Of a stretch of 64,000 nt of DNA, positions 33,403-47,130 are shown in pieces (position 1 is the first letter of the stretch; the number at the start of each line of letters is the position of its first letter). The stretch is taken from NCBI GenBank assembly GCA_005784505.1, contig VCAZ01000003.1, positions 7,567,510 through 7,631,509 on the forward strand, in the 5' to 3' direction. A program made the translations under genes and the position numbers. Below the pieces are notes generated by a model. That model was given only the letters and a program-made list of their open reading frames with translations, did not search any database and had not been told where the DNA came from. The DNA is from Bagarius yarrelli. Taxonomy: Eukaryota; Chordata; Actinopteri; Siluriformes; Sisoridae.

Positions 33403-35496
33403 AAGCTCACATTTCTATGTAACAAACATATATATCGAGGGGAACATAACTAAGAGACAAATACACAAATAACAGCAGCACTTAGACTACTCAGTAGTTG
33501 TTTTGATCTTTTTAGTGACTAAAATCACTGTTTTGTAAACCCATATTTTACTAGAAGATCCATTATCTTCTTTAGGGCAGAGATGAGTGTGCATATTGAT
33601 ACAGGTCAGTTTTAATGCCCTTCTGTCTTAAAATGTGCATGCAGCTGATTGAGGTAGCTATTCGAATTCAAGCAGACCTCATTCTAATATCTCAGAGATC
33701 GATGTAAGGATAATTGATTTGCTGCAGTGAATAATCTCCACTTCTAAGTCACCAAAGATTATTATTAAAGAGCAGTGTTTAGATGGGCGGACTTCTTAAT
33801 TACAGAGGAAGAGTATGCACGGTGACATGCTGAGCCTCTAGGGCATCACTCCTTCAAATTTTCACTTGTCACTGACAGTGTGACGATGGTCTTCACAGGA
33901 AGCGCTAATTTCCATTTGATTAGACTGCCGCTGTTTATGACTGTCTATAAATGATGTTGTGTATTAAGAGCTAATGACAGCTTTTTACACTTGCCAGAGT
34001 GACAGGGCCTGCTTCTTTAAGATGCCTCCTTATCACACCCCCTTTACCCCTTTCAAGAAGAAAAGGGAACGTAAATGCCATTAACTCCATAAACAATAGC
34101 AATTAGCATAATCTGATAGACTTCTTTGGATTTTAGATAAAGCTTTGCAATATACTAGTAGATCTTTAGTGGTGTTTTTGGGACATCACTCTCATTGTTA
34201 TAAAGCAAGCTTGAGTCTAGTCCTGACAATAGATGCTAGAGAAAAGAAGCGAATGTTTGGCTGCCCTGTTTCTCAGCTCATGCGATGCAAAAAGTCCGTT
34301 TCTGGTCCAGCATGACACAGAAAGATATAGAGCTTTCATTTAGAATGGTCCATAGAGATTTCAGTGCAATTTCTGTGCCCGGTGTGTATGTGAAAAGGTC
34401 AGAAATAGCAAGACAAAAGGGGTTAGAGGTCCTACCTTGTAATGCAGTTTCTGTTACCAGTATCACTCGGCTGTAGATGGTTTAAAAGTATACGGGATGA
34501 GTGTTGAATTTAAGCAATCCCTAAAATTAGGAAAAATCAAAATATTGTGCTGTACCAGGGCATTTGAGTTCAGCAGGCAATCTGGCTTTGATTGACAGAA
34601 ATGTGGCACATCATAATAGGAAATTGATGGTGCTCAGTGGCGGGCGGCACAGGCCGCTAATTGATTAAGTTCTCTGCGAGGGAGCAGACTAACATCTGTC
34701 CCATGCTATTGAAAAAAAGCTTAATTAAGTCAGGGGTAAACAGAGATTAGGTGGAATGTTTCAGAACAGTTGTCCTCTTGAAATGTATAGGCCCTGTTTT
34801 CTCACACACAGCAATATCATTTTTTTTTCACTGATATTACTCAGATCAAATCGACTCTGGCTTATTTAGAGAACAAAAAAGAACAATGCCTTCCTCTCTC
34901 TTTCCATATTAGACCTTGGTGCTGTTGGGTTTTGGGTTAAAGACTGAGATAGCAGGTCTAGGTAGGTTTATATGCATCTTAGCACATAGCAGCCAGGATG
35001 CCCTGGAGCTTTTCTCCCTGTTCCTGCAGTGTTTGATGTGGATTAGGACTTGGGTGCTTCATCCCTGAGTAGCACAGCAAGGCACAATCAGCTTTCAGAA
35101 GCACACACAGATCAGCCACACAAACACCCCCCCACACACACACTTCAAATATACAGACAACAAATGCGCATATCATACACACTTATGCCCAGCAAAAACA
35201 AACAGACCAACCTACAGCAACATCACACAGAGACCAAACACCCTGGGATCAAATGTTACAATATCACATATTTAGTATTTAGTGCAATAACAATAGCACA
35301 AGAACAGGACAGTTAAACCAGTTTAAATATCTGATTACCACATGAGACCCAAAAAAATCCCAAAGAACTGAATGAATCTGGAATCTGTTTTCATTTTAGT
35401 GCTATTTTTGCTACACAATTTCGACACCATAACACTACAACTGTTCAAAACAGTGCAAAAATCTTTGCAAATTTTAACTGTGCCACATTTACCCCA
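33403..35496. other. Unique sequence with enhancer-like blocks
   Basis: No coding or repeat identity. 33640-34180 and 34560-34760 have lower AT bias and several TAAT-type sites (see findings). The short open frames near 34.3 and 35.1 kb look fortuitous. Confidence 0.45.
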
Positions 35497-35632
35497 CCAC
35501 TGTGATGGTGCCAATGTGGCAATTCAGGGCTGACCCTGCACTCTGACCCCAACTTCCTGAACTTGGGTATGTAAAGCAAAGAATTTTACTGTACAATAAT
35601 GCATAATGTGACAAAATGTGACCAAAAAAAAG
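35497..35632 (+). repeat. SINE 3' region, second family
   Basis: 'gctgaccctgcactctgacc', then 'cccaacttcctgaacttggg' and 'aagaattttactgtacaata' with 'taatgtgacaaaatgtgacc'. This is the 3' portion of a SINE that I know from catfish and related fishes. The tRNA-like head is not present. Confidence 0.65.
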
Positions 35633-36142
35633 ACCAGCGTGGTCACTGAACATTGTAGTCTGTATATTATTTTATTGCATTATATAAGCAATTTAACTTG
35701 CTTTATATTTACTTATTTTATTTTATTTGTGTTTTATGTTATAATTCATCATATCTATGATACAGTATTTTTGTCAAATTAAGATTTTTACTAACTTTTG
35801 CTAATTACATGGTTTAATTATCTAGTTTAGGGTATCAGGTGGATTCCTGTAAAATAGTTATAGTAAAATAGTTTACATAGGAGAGGTCTGGCTGATTTTC
35901 TTACATATTTATTTCTTTTTTTAATTATCAACTTTTTTATTTTATTCGTTTTAAGTAATAGCTACATGCTTTATTTTATAAGTAGCTGTGTGATTTACTT
36001 CAGAAATAGCAAAAGGCATTACATTAGAAATAGATATATCCTTTCCTAAAAGTATTGGTATTGTGTTATTTTAAAAATAGCTATGAAGTTTACTTTAGAA
36101 GTAGCACAAAACTACTTAGCTTTACGATGTACCTGATATTTC

Positions 36143-36143
<1 letters not shown>
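35633..36143. other. AT-rich unique sequence
   Basis: Nothing recognised. Confidence 0.5.
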
Positions 36144-36187
<44 letters not shown>

Positions 36188-36211
36188 ATTATATATATAT
36201 ATATATATATA
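36144..36211. repeat. (AT)n microsatellite
   Basis: Two AT runs separated by 'ctatt'. A 60-codon open frame through it is an artefact. Confidence 0.97.
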
Positions 36212-39183
36212 AACGAGAACCAAGTTTTCTGCAGTGAGCTAAGCTAACCAAATGCTTCAGCTAGCAGGGTTTTTGCTTTTCCCTGTTTTGTTAAAGCTAG
36301 TTTTGGGTCAGTTCAGTGAATAATTGATCCAGTAATTTTCTGTAATTTACAGACAGACAAACTGAAATTAAGCAAGAGTTCACTCATAACACTGTCCCCA
36401 CTTTACCTGCTTTTTAAAACCAACAGCATTTTGAGTATTTTAGTCCTGATTTCACCGTTCCATAGATAATACCAAAACGTGTAAAGCTCACGTCCCAGCT
36501 TATCATATGTTGATCACTGTTATGGTCTAAGTGAAGAAAGCAGCATGTGACATGCTTTGATTAATGCACTACCTCACTTCATAATGACCATCCAGATGAG
36601 TGTTTTCAGCCTGGCGAAGGAGTGTTGGGGCTCGTCTTTTTTCTCATTTAGGGATGCCTATGAAGCAAGTCGGAGTGCAGATTTCTAATTATAGACATTG
36701 TCCACAGCCTATGATATAAAACTGCTCTTACTGATTAGGGAATCTGTCAGAGCTGGTGAAGGGATCACTTACTATGACCTATTTTATCAGACACACACAC
36801 ACACTCATACATACTTATACGCCTAAACCTCAAAAGCATACAAGTAAAACATGGACATTATTTCTGCTCACAGCCTCTGTAAAAAATGCAATGGCAGAGA
36901 ATGCTAATGTGTGTCTATTACATAAATGAGTGTTTCCCTTGTTTAAGCGCAAAATACAAAAACAATGAAGATGTCAATGTCTGGAACATTTTAAGATGGC
37001 CTTTGATACTTTTTGTTGTATTGTCTGTTTGTTTTAGCATGCCAGGCCAATCCATGACAGCAGTAGTTTGAGACAAAATAGACATTGACTATTTTTTCAC
37101 TGTGTTTTGTGTTCATCAGAGCATGGCCATATTTGTCCCTGGATATGAGAATAAAGTTTTTGAGAATATAAGTCACACAAAAGTACCAGAATATGTTAGA
37201 TCAATATAATCTGCCTAGGAAAAAATCTAATTATTTTCCTGGCATTACTACGCATTACACATGGGATTTATACAATATAGACACTTCATTTTATATTGCA
37301 TTAGCACCTTCAGCATTTATTAGGTTAAAATCCCTATTCCATGGTGGGATCAGAAATTATGAAAGAAATGGGTTTCTATTTGGTTGGATAAATGAAGCTG
37401 CCGGACCTGATTGATGTAGATGGGCTGTAAAAGTGTGGGGCGACGATATGCGTCTGGCACATGTCATTTAAAAAAGTGGAACCTGTTTCCTCTGTGACTT
37501 TGTGTGACCTTACCTTGTTCTCTTCCATTAAAAATTAACGACGTGCAGCTAATTGGACTAGTCAGGCAAGGCATCACGTGACATCTATAGATCACAAGCA
37601 GGGTGACCAATTCTAATGTACAGCTGCCATTTAACAGGCATTTGGTAATGTATTTCTCTTTTGTTCTTCAATCTCAAACACTCAAAGACTGACAAATGTG
37701 ATTTCTCAAGGTGAAAGTCATGTTACCTGCTTAAAATCGTGTTAAAGTAGTGATCTTCTCAACCTCATCATTGACACAACAGTGATGCCACTCATTTCAT
37801 ATAATTGGTTACAGAAGACAGCTTTGATAAAATGCCATTATATTCTATAAATTATACAAAGAAGAAAACGTATGAAGCATATAACCCAATATCTTCACAG
37901 CCACATTGAATATTTTATATCAGTACTATTTAACAGCTAAATACTATTTAAATTTAAGTAAAATATGTTTCATATACATGCAAAATGTACTGCCTATGGG
38001 GGTTTTTTTGGACTGCAACAAAGAGTTTATAAACTACAAAAATTGACGAACTGCAGAACTATAATAAAATCTATTGTGACTTTTGCTTGAGTTTGCTAGT
38101 TTTTGTAATTATTTCTGTGATTATGAAATCTTCAACACCTATCATGAAACACCTAAGCTTTGGTTGTTGGTTTTTTTTTTTAGAATAGTAAATTTACTTG
38201 GTGTTTTGCTGGCTTTCAGCAAATTACGTAACATAGTTTTTATAACAGAACTAATTTAAGCTTTAAAGTGTTTACTTCATGATTTAGAAGTCCTCCTCAA
38301 TCAGTAAACAACACAAACAAAAACAAAATGGCTACCGGCACTAAAGCAGGCAATAAAACAGGGCTGTGACCTTCATCTTTCCTAGCCTAAGAGTTACGTC
38401 ATTGTGTGCTTGTAACAGGCTTTCCATATCCCCTATAGCGCTAACTCTTTTATGTCAACGTAAAATAAACTCCACAATGCACCTGCCAAGGGATGCTCTA
38501 GGCACATAGATGTCTTTTACATCTCATTAAGTCTTGGTTTCTTATTGCCCCTGCTTATTAAAGAGGATGTAGCTGCATACTGCAGATCTGCTTGGAGCTG
38601 AGAAGCACCTCTTTGAGCATCTTAGGCCCACCGAGGGCACTTGGAGCTGATCCTTGCAAGCTCAGAGCTTAGGTTGTGAAGGGGTGTTAAAAAGGAAGCA
38701 TTCTGTCCCTGCTGACTCAGATTGTTCTTTTATTGCCACTCCATTCCCTCTAGGGCTTTATATATTTTTTTTCCCAAGCTCTGAACACCTTTAGAATGTT
38801 TGATATGGCCTTAGAGCAGGATCTGATTTGATAAGGCTTATTTTTCTCCTCCAGAAATTCAGCTCTACCTATGCATGGAAAATAATGCATATATTTATGC
38901 ATATTTTACGTAAAAAGATAAAGAAATACAGATTAATTTATGAGATTTAACAAAAACACAGGCTTGTCTCTAACATCCTATCGCTTTTGGCCATAATAGT
39001 GGACTCAAGGCATAGTGACTATAGTCGTTCACTGTCTTTGCTAATAAATTAAACAAATGAAAAAAGATAGTTGAGCTGACACTTTTTATTTGCTATGGGC
39101 ACTTGATATGTGCTCCCATAATAAGATGGGGAGAAAGGTTTATAGTGTCTGTGGTGATTGGAGAGCGAGAGTAAGAGAAAAAA
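36212..39183. other. Unique sequence
   Basis: (AC)n at 36791-36804. No gene or transposon recognised. Several short open frames, none with motifs. Confidence 0.5.
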
Positions 39184-39216
39184 AGAGAGAGAGAGAGCGA
39201 GAGAGAGAGAGAGAGA
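39184..39216. repeat. (GA)n microsatellite
   Basis: GA units with one GC interruption. Confidence 0.93.
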
Positions 39217-39514
39217 TGGGTAAATATTGACATGTAAACAGACTTTTGTCCTACTGAAATGTCCTTATAAACTGACCTCTTGTTTCTTATTATGATCAAT
39301 TTTTCATTGTCTTATTATCCTGTAGTAAGAAATAAACTGATATCCTGAAATACTTGAAACATATATACACTGAAAGCCTAAGTGCAATAAACATTTGAAA
39401 CATTTGTCTGATGTTTATTGTAACCATTACCGCATTACCTTTAAGGTCTCACAAAACACTCAACACACTGTAAAGTCTTACCAAACACAAGTGCAGTTTC
39501 AGTTACTTCACCAA

Positions 39515-39690
39515 GTAGGGCAGTGGTGGCTTAGCGGTTAAGGTGTTGGATAAAACAACCAGAAAGACCGGGGTTCGATTCCCAGCTCCACTGAGCAAGG
39601 CCCTTAACCCTCAATTTGTCAGTTATTTAAAAGAGATAAATGTAAGTCGCTCTGGATAAGGGCATCTGCCAAATGATGTAAATGTAGATA
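39515..39690 (+). repeat. tRNA-derived SINE, best preserved copy
   Basis: The A box 'tggcttagcgg' at 39527-39537 fits TRGYNNARNNG, and the B box 'ggttcgattcc' at 39572-39582 is a perfect consensus. The body 'ctgagcaaggcccttaaccc' and the tail 'gtcgctctggataagggcat' with 'ctgccaaatgatgtaaatgt' follow. Pol III could still initiate here as far as the boxes show. Confidence 0.88.
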
Positions 39691-41592
39691 TGCTCCCATA
39701 GTTCAGAGGTTTTACTCTGCCTGTGTGTGATCAGACAGAAACAGCATGTTTATTTAAAGTGACTTGACTACTGTGTGAATCCACAACCACAAATAAGCTC
39801 CTCTCTATATAAGATATAGGAGCAACTTATATAATAATATTATATTTACATTTTATAAAATGCTGTTTACAATAATATGTCTTTTGTATACGATTTTTTT
39901 CTTGACACAACAGCTGCCCATTTCACTATTCATTTGTAACAAAAATCTAAATATTAAAACTATTTTCTATAGTAATCATGCATTCCTGAAAAAGCTTGAG
40001 ACAGAATGTAGGTAAAACCTTCGTGTACGTGGGCACATTTGTCAGGCACACCTTGCTACTGGGCAGTGAAACGTGCTTTATCTGTAATTAGAAAAGCAAA
40101 TGACCCTGTTTAACCCTTCACCCATGCAGATTGAGGTTATGGCCAGCGAGGAGCTAGATTAAAGCAACTGAATAAATCTGGGGGGGATATAATGTTTGTG
40201 TGTACTCCCTGCTTTTGTTGTGTACGGAAAAATCTTGCTTTAAAGCACTGTGCTGTCTCATCAGTATGAGAGCCAGGAGTGTCCTTACAGTGCTTTGCCT
40301 CTCTATTCAGAACCCAGCAGTGAATAATTGTTAGGATCTTCTATTACTTTGCTTTGCTCTAATCCACAAGATAGAAAAGGCACACAGAAAGGTTTTCTTG
40401 TCTGGCCTGAGTTAGTGAATTAAAAAAAGGAAGAAAGCAGTGTGTGTGTGTAAATAAGCTGTTCATGTGAGTGTAACGATGAGCACCTCAGTTGTAACTT
40501 GATCTGAGTGAAATAAATAGTGGTAGAACAAGTCAAATAACCTATGCAATGATACAAGCGTTTGGTAAAAAAGCGAATTTGAAAGCGGAGGCTGAGGCAG
40601 CAACGGAGATGATGCTTGCATCGACATGCTCTGTATCAGATCACACCCCTGCAGGGCAAACAAAATTCTGTTTTAAATGGCTTGTGTCAGTTGAGGGCAT
40701 TATGTGTGTGTGGGTTTGCTTACCTGAAGTTTAACAGCTGATGTCTCTTCAGATACTTCTATGAACTGGATAGCCAAAAACACATAACAGCACAGCTTGA
40801 AGAGTGGTTTAAAAGGCATTATACAATATTTATGTAAGTGTACAGAATACCAGAGCTTTTGGCCAGTAATCAGAAACTGTATGTGCTATGTATTTGTAAT
40901 ATTGATGCTTAAGGAATAAGGCTAGCCACCACTGCTATTCTTTTACTTCTTTTACATTATTATTAGTAGTAGTTGTAGCTGTAGACACAGATACTATCCA
41001 CATTTGATTACAGGTAATCAACCCAGCAACAGAGCAGTTACATCTCCACATAAAATGGAAAGGCTGTGTCAAGAGGAGGGTGAATCAATTCAGTTCTAGA
41101 AATTTTGAAAATCCTGAGCATTTAAAACATAATCATACTTAAATTAAAAACTTAAATTAAATCCTGTCCAACTTGTATTTGATTAAACAGAGCAAGAAGA
41201 TACATAAATTAGACAAATGACCAATGTTAACGGTGGACATGATTTTGTCAAGTAGAATGTTGTCCTCGGATTAACATCCTTTGTTGATCCTGAATCAACA
41301 TCAACAATTAACCGATCATAGCCATTTAATGTCATCAGCCTATGCCGACCAAACCTGTCCCGATAAACATGAGTTTTTGTCCACAATTAAACTAAAAGAC
41401 TTCAAGTGAGTAAATGTTGAAAAATATAATTCACTAATTCTGGAACAACTTACTGATAATGACGATTTCTTAATTGACATTAGATCACAACTTAAAATTA
41501 AACAGATATATAAAAATAATTTACATTAGGGATTTTAAACTGTATTAATTATAATTAATGTATTTAGAATCATAAACAATCACTAATGAACA
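39691..41592. other. Unique sequence
   Basis: A GC-richer patch at 40555-40665 is open in both orientations (61 and 66 codons), but no family or splice signal is evident. Nothing else recognised. Confidence 0.45.
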
Positions 41593-41695
41593 TTTATTCA
41601 TTCAATGGGCAATTTAAAATCACCAATCAAACTGACATGCATGTTTTTTCTTGCTGTGAGGCAACAATGCTAACCACTAGGTGACCGTGCTATAC
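41593..41695 (-). repeat. SINE fragment with internal deletion, reversed
   Basis: The reverse strand reads 'ggtcacctagtggttagcat', 'tgttgcctcacagcaagaaa', then jumps to 'gattggtgattttaaattgc'. These are the head and the distal part of the fish SINE whose head is '..cagtggttagcactgttgcctcacagcaagaagg..'. The middle is missing. Confidence 0.6.
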
Positions 41696-42896
41696 AACAC
41701 CCAATAGCCCAACATTCTTACTATAAAACAGGGTTTACGATTATTTAATTGAGATTATTTTATTGTTTAATTAAATCACAGCTATTTCAAATGTAACAAG
41801 GTATATTGTTTAACTATGAATAAAAAAAACAACTATAAATTTACATTATTCATGCCTGCACCCCTAAGAACATTTTACTGCAACACATTTCACATATCTA
41901 TTTTTGGTCATAAAGGTAAGGGAAATGCTCCGACATTAACTAAACTGCACGTTGTGGCATATGTAGCTCGACAGTGAGAGAGAGAGAGAGAGAGACAGAG
42001 GGGGGGGGGAAGAAAGAAAAAAGAAGGAAAACAGTTCAGTGACATTGTAATCACAGTGTATGGAGTGGTTGAGTATTTATTGTGAGAGCATGGACTCCAG
42101 CAAGACTAACTAACATAATGCATAACATAATGTTTCTTGCAATCATAACAGCTCACATTTCCAAATTTTTCCTCCATTTTATTTGTTAGTGTTTAATTGC
42201 AAGCGTTAATGAAAGGGTTTCCTGTGGCATTTGTTTGTGTTGCTCTTTATCCTTGGCTACAGGTAGCCTGCAGTGGAAAGTGCTATTAAGTAAACTGGCT
42301 GATAATGACACTTTGTTTTACAGTCATTAGCATAATCTGTTTGTATTGCCTGGTGAAAAAAACAGCAATAACACGGCAGGGCTATCAACCTCAAACACGG
42401 TATGTAACCAAGCAACCAGAGGAAGAAATGTCATGTTTATTTTTTAGCATGTGTGATCCAGCATGGCTGCAACCCAGCATCATAGCCACTCTTCTTTGAT
42501 ATAGTGGTCAATATCAGGTGCCTCCATCCTTTCTGTCAACAAGAATAACACTGTTAATCCTGCAGACTTTGCACCTTTTTTCCAGCAGGGCAACGAGCAC
42601 ACTAAGCTACCACTAGCAATAACCCGTGGTTCTGTGTACTGTTTAGAGTTTTATATTTGCAGAGAATTCCCATCAAATTATGGAGGTAGATTATTATCGA
42701 TAATAAGTCACACAAAAGACATGCAGGTCACTTGTACTCTTTAGCCAATCAGATGCAAACTCATTTCAAACAATCCATCCCAACCAGCGGAACGCACAGG
42801 AATCAAGGAGCTCAGTTTTTGCATACCTTTTTGTTCAATCTGACTTAATTGGAAATGAATATGAAACAAACATCATTTCAGAAAGTCATAACATAG

Positions 42897-42898
<2 letters not shown>
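41696..42898. other. Unique sequence with (GA)n-G9
   Basis: GA repeat and a nine-G run at 41975-42009. Otherwise nothing recognised. Confidence 0.5.

Positions 42899-42961
<63 letters not shown>
42899..42961. repeat. (AT)31 microsatellite
   Basis: Uninterrupted AT for about 62 bp, immediately next to the LINE fragment that follows. Confidence 0.98.
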
Positions 42962-42963
<2 letters not shown>

Positions 42964-42974
42964 TCATGTCTTTA

Positions 42975-43318
42975 ATGTGAATTATTGAAAATCTAGCTCC
43001 AACTTCGTTGCCAGAAGAGGGAAGATATCCACCTTGTAAGCTAAGGGATAGTGGGACAAGTTAAGCAATGCTTTTGGATCTAAGCTAGCTTGGTGTAGTG
43101 TTTGGAGTAATACATGCATGGAGGTGAAAGGGTGCTGTGGGTTTTTTTTGGCTTTGTAGACAAGCATCAGTGTTATGTCTGATATGTGCGGCTAATGATA
43201 GCCAGTGAAGAGAGCGCAGCAGTGGGGTGGGGCATAAGAATTTGGGAAAATTTACATTGTTTTGACTTACTAGACACAGTTTTTTAGTCTGGCCCCCTGT
43301 GCATGGGCCACCATGCAC
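42975..43318 (-). pseudogene. L2-type LINE ORF2 C-terminal fragment
   Basis: The minus-strand frame beginning near 43260 reads NFPKFLCPTPLLRSLHWLSL then AAHIRHNTDACLQSQKK. The neighbouring frame continues LMLVYKAKKNPQHPF and, near its end, DIFPLLATKLELDF, the decayed form of the 'FSVLAPKWWNELP' C-terminal motif that is intact in the LINE at 4.1 kb. At least one frameshift separates the two parts. The 3' untranslated region and tail are missing; the fragment ends next to the (AT)n tract. RT active site and endonuclease are absent. Confidence 0.75.
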
Positions 43319-45345
43319 AAATTATTTCTGCTTCATTTCTTATTTGCATGTACAATGGTATAGTGCTACCTGACTTAACACACTCTGTTATCAAATGTAT
43401 GTGAAGAACTCAAAAATATTCATGTGTAAAGCACTACCATTACTCAATACTAGAGAGTTCTTCTATTTAATGGCATGTTTGTTCTGACATTGCCTCTGAC
43501 ATTGGTGATAAATCACCTTGCAAACAGAGTGAACTTTATTTGCACGCTAATTCTGTAAGCCTTTGAAGGTAAGTTGAGGAACTGAATTTCTTTTCAGCCT
43601 CTGTATCTTCTTCTCTGACTCTGTTTCTCATAAACACACTCTCTCTCTTTTTTCCTTTTAAATTTTACGATCTCTTAGCTTCATTCCTTTTCTTCTTCTT
43701 TTTCCTTATACCCAAGGTACTTTATAAAATAAATCCACGCTAATTTATTCAATAGACATGTTGTCTATTGAATCTGTCATGCCGCAGCGAGATGGTGTGT
43801 ATCATGTAGGGAAAGATGTGAATGGAGGAAGATGTGGACAGACAGGCGCAAGAGAGAAAAAACAACAACAGCGCTGGCATGCTTCCAACGCTGGTGGTCA
43901 CACAGGCAGGGATGTTGTTGTTTGCTTCAGGATGCTGCTGATCATCCTGAAACATACCTTCATGTTCATCCATCATCCTCATGGTCATCAGGGTGTAGAG
44001 CTGCTTTAAAATGAGTGTGTGTTGAGGAGAAAAGAGGCAGAGTGTATAAGCTTGCAAAGCAAGGCACAGGCTCGCAATTGTAAGCCGCACATTCGCACAG
44101 GGTGAGCATGCATGGGAAAAATAACAATGAGAGCCGCAGTACTCTGACTGTGTACAGGTGTTGTAAATCTACACAAGAAAGCATGCCAGAGTTTGTATGT
44201 CAACAGCTCTAATAAGTAGTGTGAATATTCTAGATGTGGCACTGGGCTTGGGAGAGGAGAAGTAGTAATATCTGCAGGTACTGTATTCTCACACATCAGC
44301 CTAGAAACAGATTAAACAGACTACAGTTTACACTGACTAATGGCAGTAGTTGTCAGCTGTCATACAGGTCATGTTGTTTTTGTGATTTGCTGTTCTAGAT
44401 GCAACTGTGAGAGAATGCATTTTTTGTTGAGAATTGATTTCAAAGAATGTAATATGTAAAATGAATCAGGTGGGTTATTTAGAATGTGAGTTATTTGCTC
44501 ATTCTGCCAGCCGCAATAATATTCATGTGTTTAGCTTTACTGTGTAGTGAAAAGGTCTGCGGTGCAGTCAGTGTTCTGGTTTATCCCAAAGATAGTCGGT
44601 GGTGGATCCTTGCAGGAAACTGTTTTTTTCCATTCCATTTTAAGTTTGGGGAAAAGGGGCATCATCATGCTGGAACAGTGTTCGGGTCTCTTAGTTACAA
44701 TAAATAACTAATGTTGTACTACAACAGACAAAGGGGCCGTTTACATATCACACCTTTTTCAGAGTTACAGCAGGGAGGAAAATTTATTGCCGGCTGTATC
44801 TATAGCCACTTTAATCATATTGTAAAACAACATTTCACGCACTGCCCGAATAGTTTTCCTTAAATGCTCTCACATGCAAACAATGACAAAAATCTTCTGA
44901 ACCTTCAAACAAACACACGTTTATGAACCAAACGTTAAACACAAAACAAAGTAAACCAAACAGCAAACTGGGACATCCTGCATTTATACAAAAATCCTGA
45001 CATCTCACTAAAGTTTGTTTTTGACACCTGACTAAAGTCATTAAAAAGAGCATTCAACACGGGATTGCATTTTATTTTATTCCTACCTAAATAATGCATT
45101 TACTTATAAAATGTTCAAATAAAGTATATTTTTAAAGGAACTATTCTTAAGAAGAAGAAATATGGAGACATAGTTTGAAAAGCATCTGAGTGTGTTTGAG
45201 ATTTGATTGTAAATGACAGGTCATGTGATGTTAATGTCCACTACAGGACTGAGATAGAGGCTTTACTTTAACCTGTTTAATATTAGCAGAACAGAAAGAC
45301 TTTAAAGGCAAGTGATTTAAAGACTGGCCAAGTAGTTTGAAATTC
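43319..45345. other. Unique sequence
   Basis: 43740-44300 has overlapping open frames on both strands (up to 113 codons) with no motif. 'caggatg' and 'catcctg' form a small inverted repeat at 43929-43950. No gene called. Confidence 0.45.
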
Positions 45346-45522
45346 AACGTTTTTGCTTCGTGTCATTCAGATCAGAGTTTTTTTTTTCATCTAATACTTT
45401 TATACTTTTAGTTGAGTAACTATTTAAATTATTACTTTTACTCTACTCTTACTTAGTAAATATTTCCTTAAGTATTTGTACTTTTACTTGAGTACTGATT
45501 CTGGCTACTCTTTCCACCACTG
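45346..45522 (-). repeat. hAT-like non-autonomous element end
   Basis: Contains 'tacttttacttgagtactga' and ends 'ctactctttccaccactg' at 45522. Read on the minus strand it begins CAGTGGTGGAAAGAGTAG, the start of a very common fish hAT-like repeat. The other end was not found. Confidence 0.5.
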
Positions 45523-47130
45523 ACCATCCTCCTGGTTTTATTTGTGACACATTTTTTTCCCACAAAAATTTTTTTTTAATTTTTAGATTTGGGACAAAGA
45601 CTAACTAAGCAGCAGACTGAACAGGTGAGGTAGGTCAGGTGCAGCACCTTGGGATAATGTCCATTACAATATTAATGGACCATAGAGTTGCTCATCTGTC
45701 TCCCTGCTAATTACATATAATTCATGAATTAACCAATGCTAATCCTTTCAGTTTTGCATATTCTATGGGTATTATTATTTTTTATTTAGATGGAACTATT
45801 GTGCTTTATCACAGAGAATTGGCAGCGCTGATGATCAAAGGCATTTTGGCCATAGAAGAAGGATATTTTTTGTGCAACGGAAGAGCTATTCTCCAGATTA
45901 ACTTCAGATCATTTTGAATGTCTTTCCCACTTAAATGTTATGAAACTGAGCACATTCTCTTTACCGAGCTGCTGGATATGATTAAAAGGAAAGTGGTGTT
46001 GGGTTGGGCTGTATTGGATTTGCAGCATTTTTGCCGAAGGTAGAAAATCACAGGCCTGAGAGCAGCTCTTAAATGCTCCTATTAATGTGATTTGAGCTGG
46101 GAGGTAAGGGGGAATGATTGTAGACATACTGACGTTAGAAGATGTTGGTGTTATGTTTGTGTTTATCACACTCTGATTGCAACACTGTTTACTCTCAGAG
46201 GGATTTTGGTAATTTCAGGGGGAGGCAGGTTAGGTGATATGGGTATCTCTGCTAATGTGCTAATTTTGTGTGTGATGATTTGGAGTAAATCACACACTAT
46301 TAGTGTCTGCCAGTGAGGATGACTCTCACCTTCAACTCTTCTGCTCTTCACCGGTGTGTGTAGTAACTGACAGTGTTGTGGGTGTTGTTTTAGACTCTCC
46401 AGTATCAGCCAGAATGGCACAGCTGTTACCTGCTTGTCGTATTGGGATTATTGTATAACTGAGCAATAGATGCGTGTATCTGTTTTTGCATGTGTGCTGC
46501 TCAGCCTGAACTGTATACACTGAGCTGATGAGACCAGACAGCTGTCTTACACGGTTTATAGGGTTAAACACGAATTCAAAACAATAAGCCACAGGCAAGG
46601 AGGGCTGAGCTACAGCTCTAAATACCGAAATCATTCCAATCTTGTGTCCAGCCTTAACTGCAACAGCATTATAATACCCTCATGACTTTTAACATGACTG
46701 TGTCTCATTATTTTAACGCTTTTCTTCAGCAAGAATAATTGCTTTTCAAAATATGAGAAAATGTAAAACACTTCCAATCGCTTTATTGCTGTATGTAAAT
46801 GCATGGTATCCTTCAGAGTCACTCTGCTTTTACCCAGCCTTTCACGCTACTGCCAGGTGGAGTAGCTGTTCCAGGAGCAGTGTATGAGTATCGACATGAT
46901 GTTAGGATGATGAGCTTCGACAGCAGAATTAATCTCAGGTGAAGGATTATATGGGGAATGAGAGTAGGGCATTTATACAAAACAAAGCTTGGTTCCCCTG
47001 CATAACACTGCATCGAGACTCTTTGGGAATGGCCTTTTCTAACCTTTGGCCTAAAGTAAATGTGTGACACATGTGTCACTGTCCTGTGTGTGTGGGATAC
47101 AATGTCATGCAATAGGGTGCTAGATCTGCA
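45523..47130. other. Unique sequence
   Basis: 45690-45880 is an enhancer-like patch (findings). Minus-strand open frames of 86-140 codons at 45.9-47.2 kb have no motif and partly mirror the adjoining pyrimidine tract. Confidence 0.45.

Noticed and set aside
43749..44090. 113-codon minus frame with overlapping plus frames
   Set aside because: Open on both strands without motif or codon pattern; treated as fortuitous.
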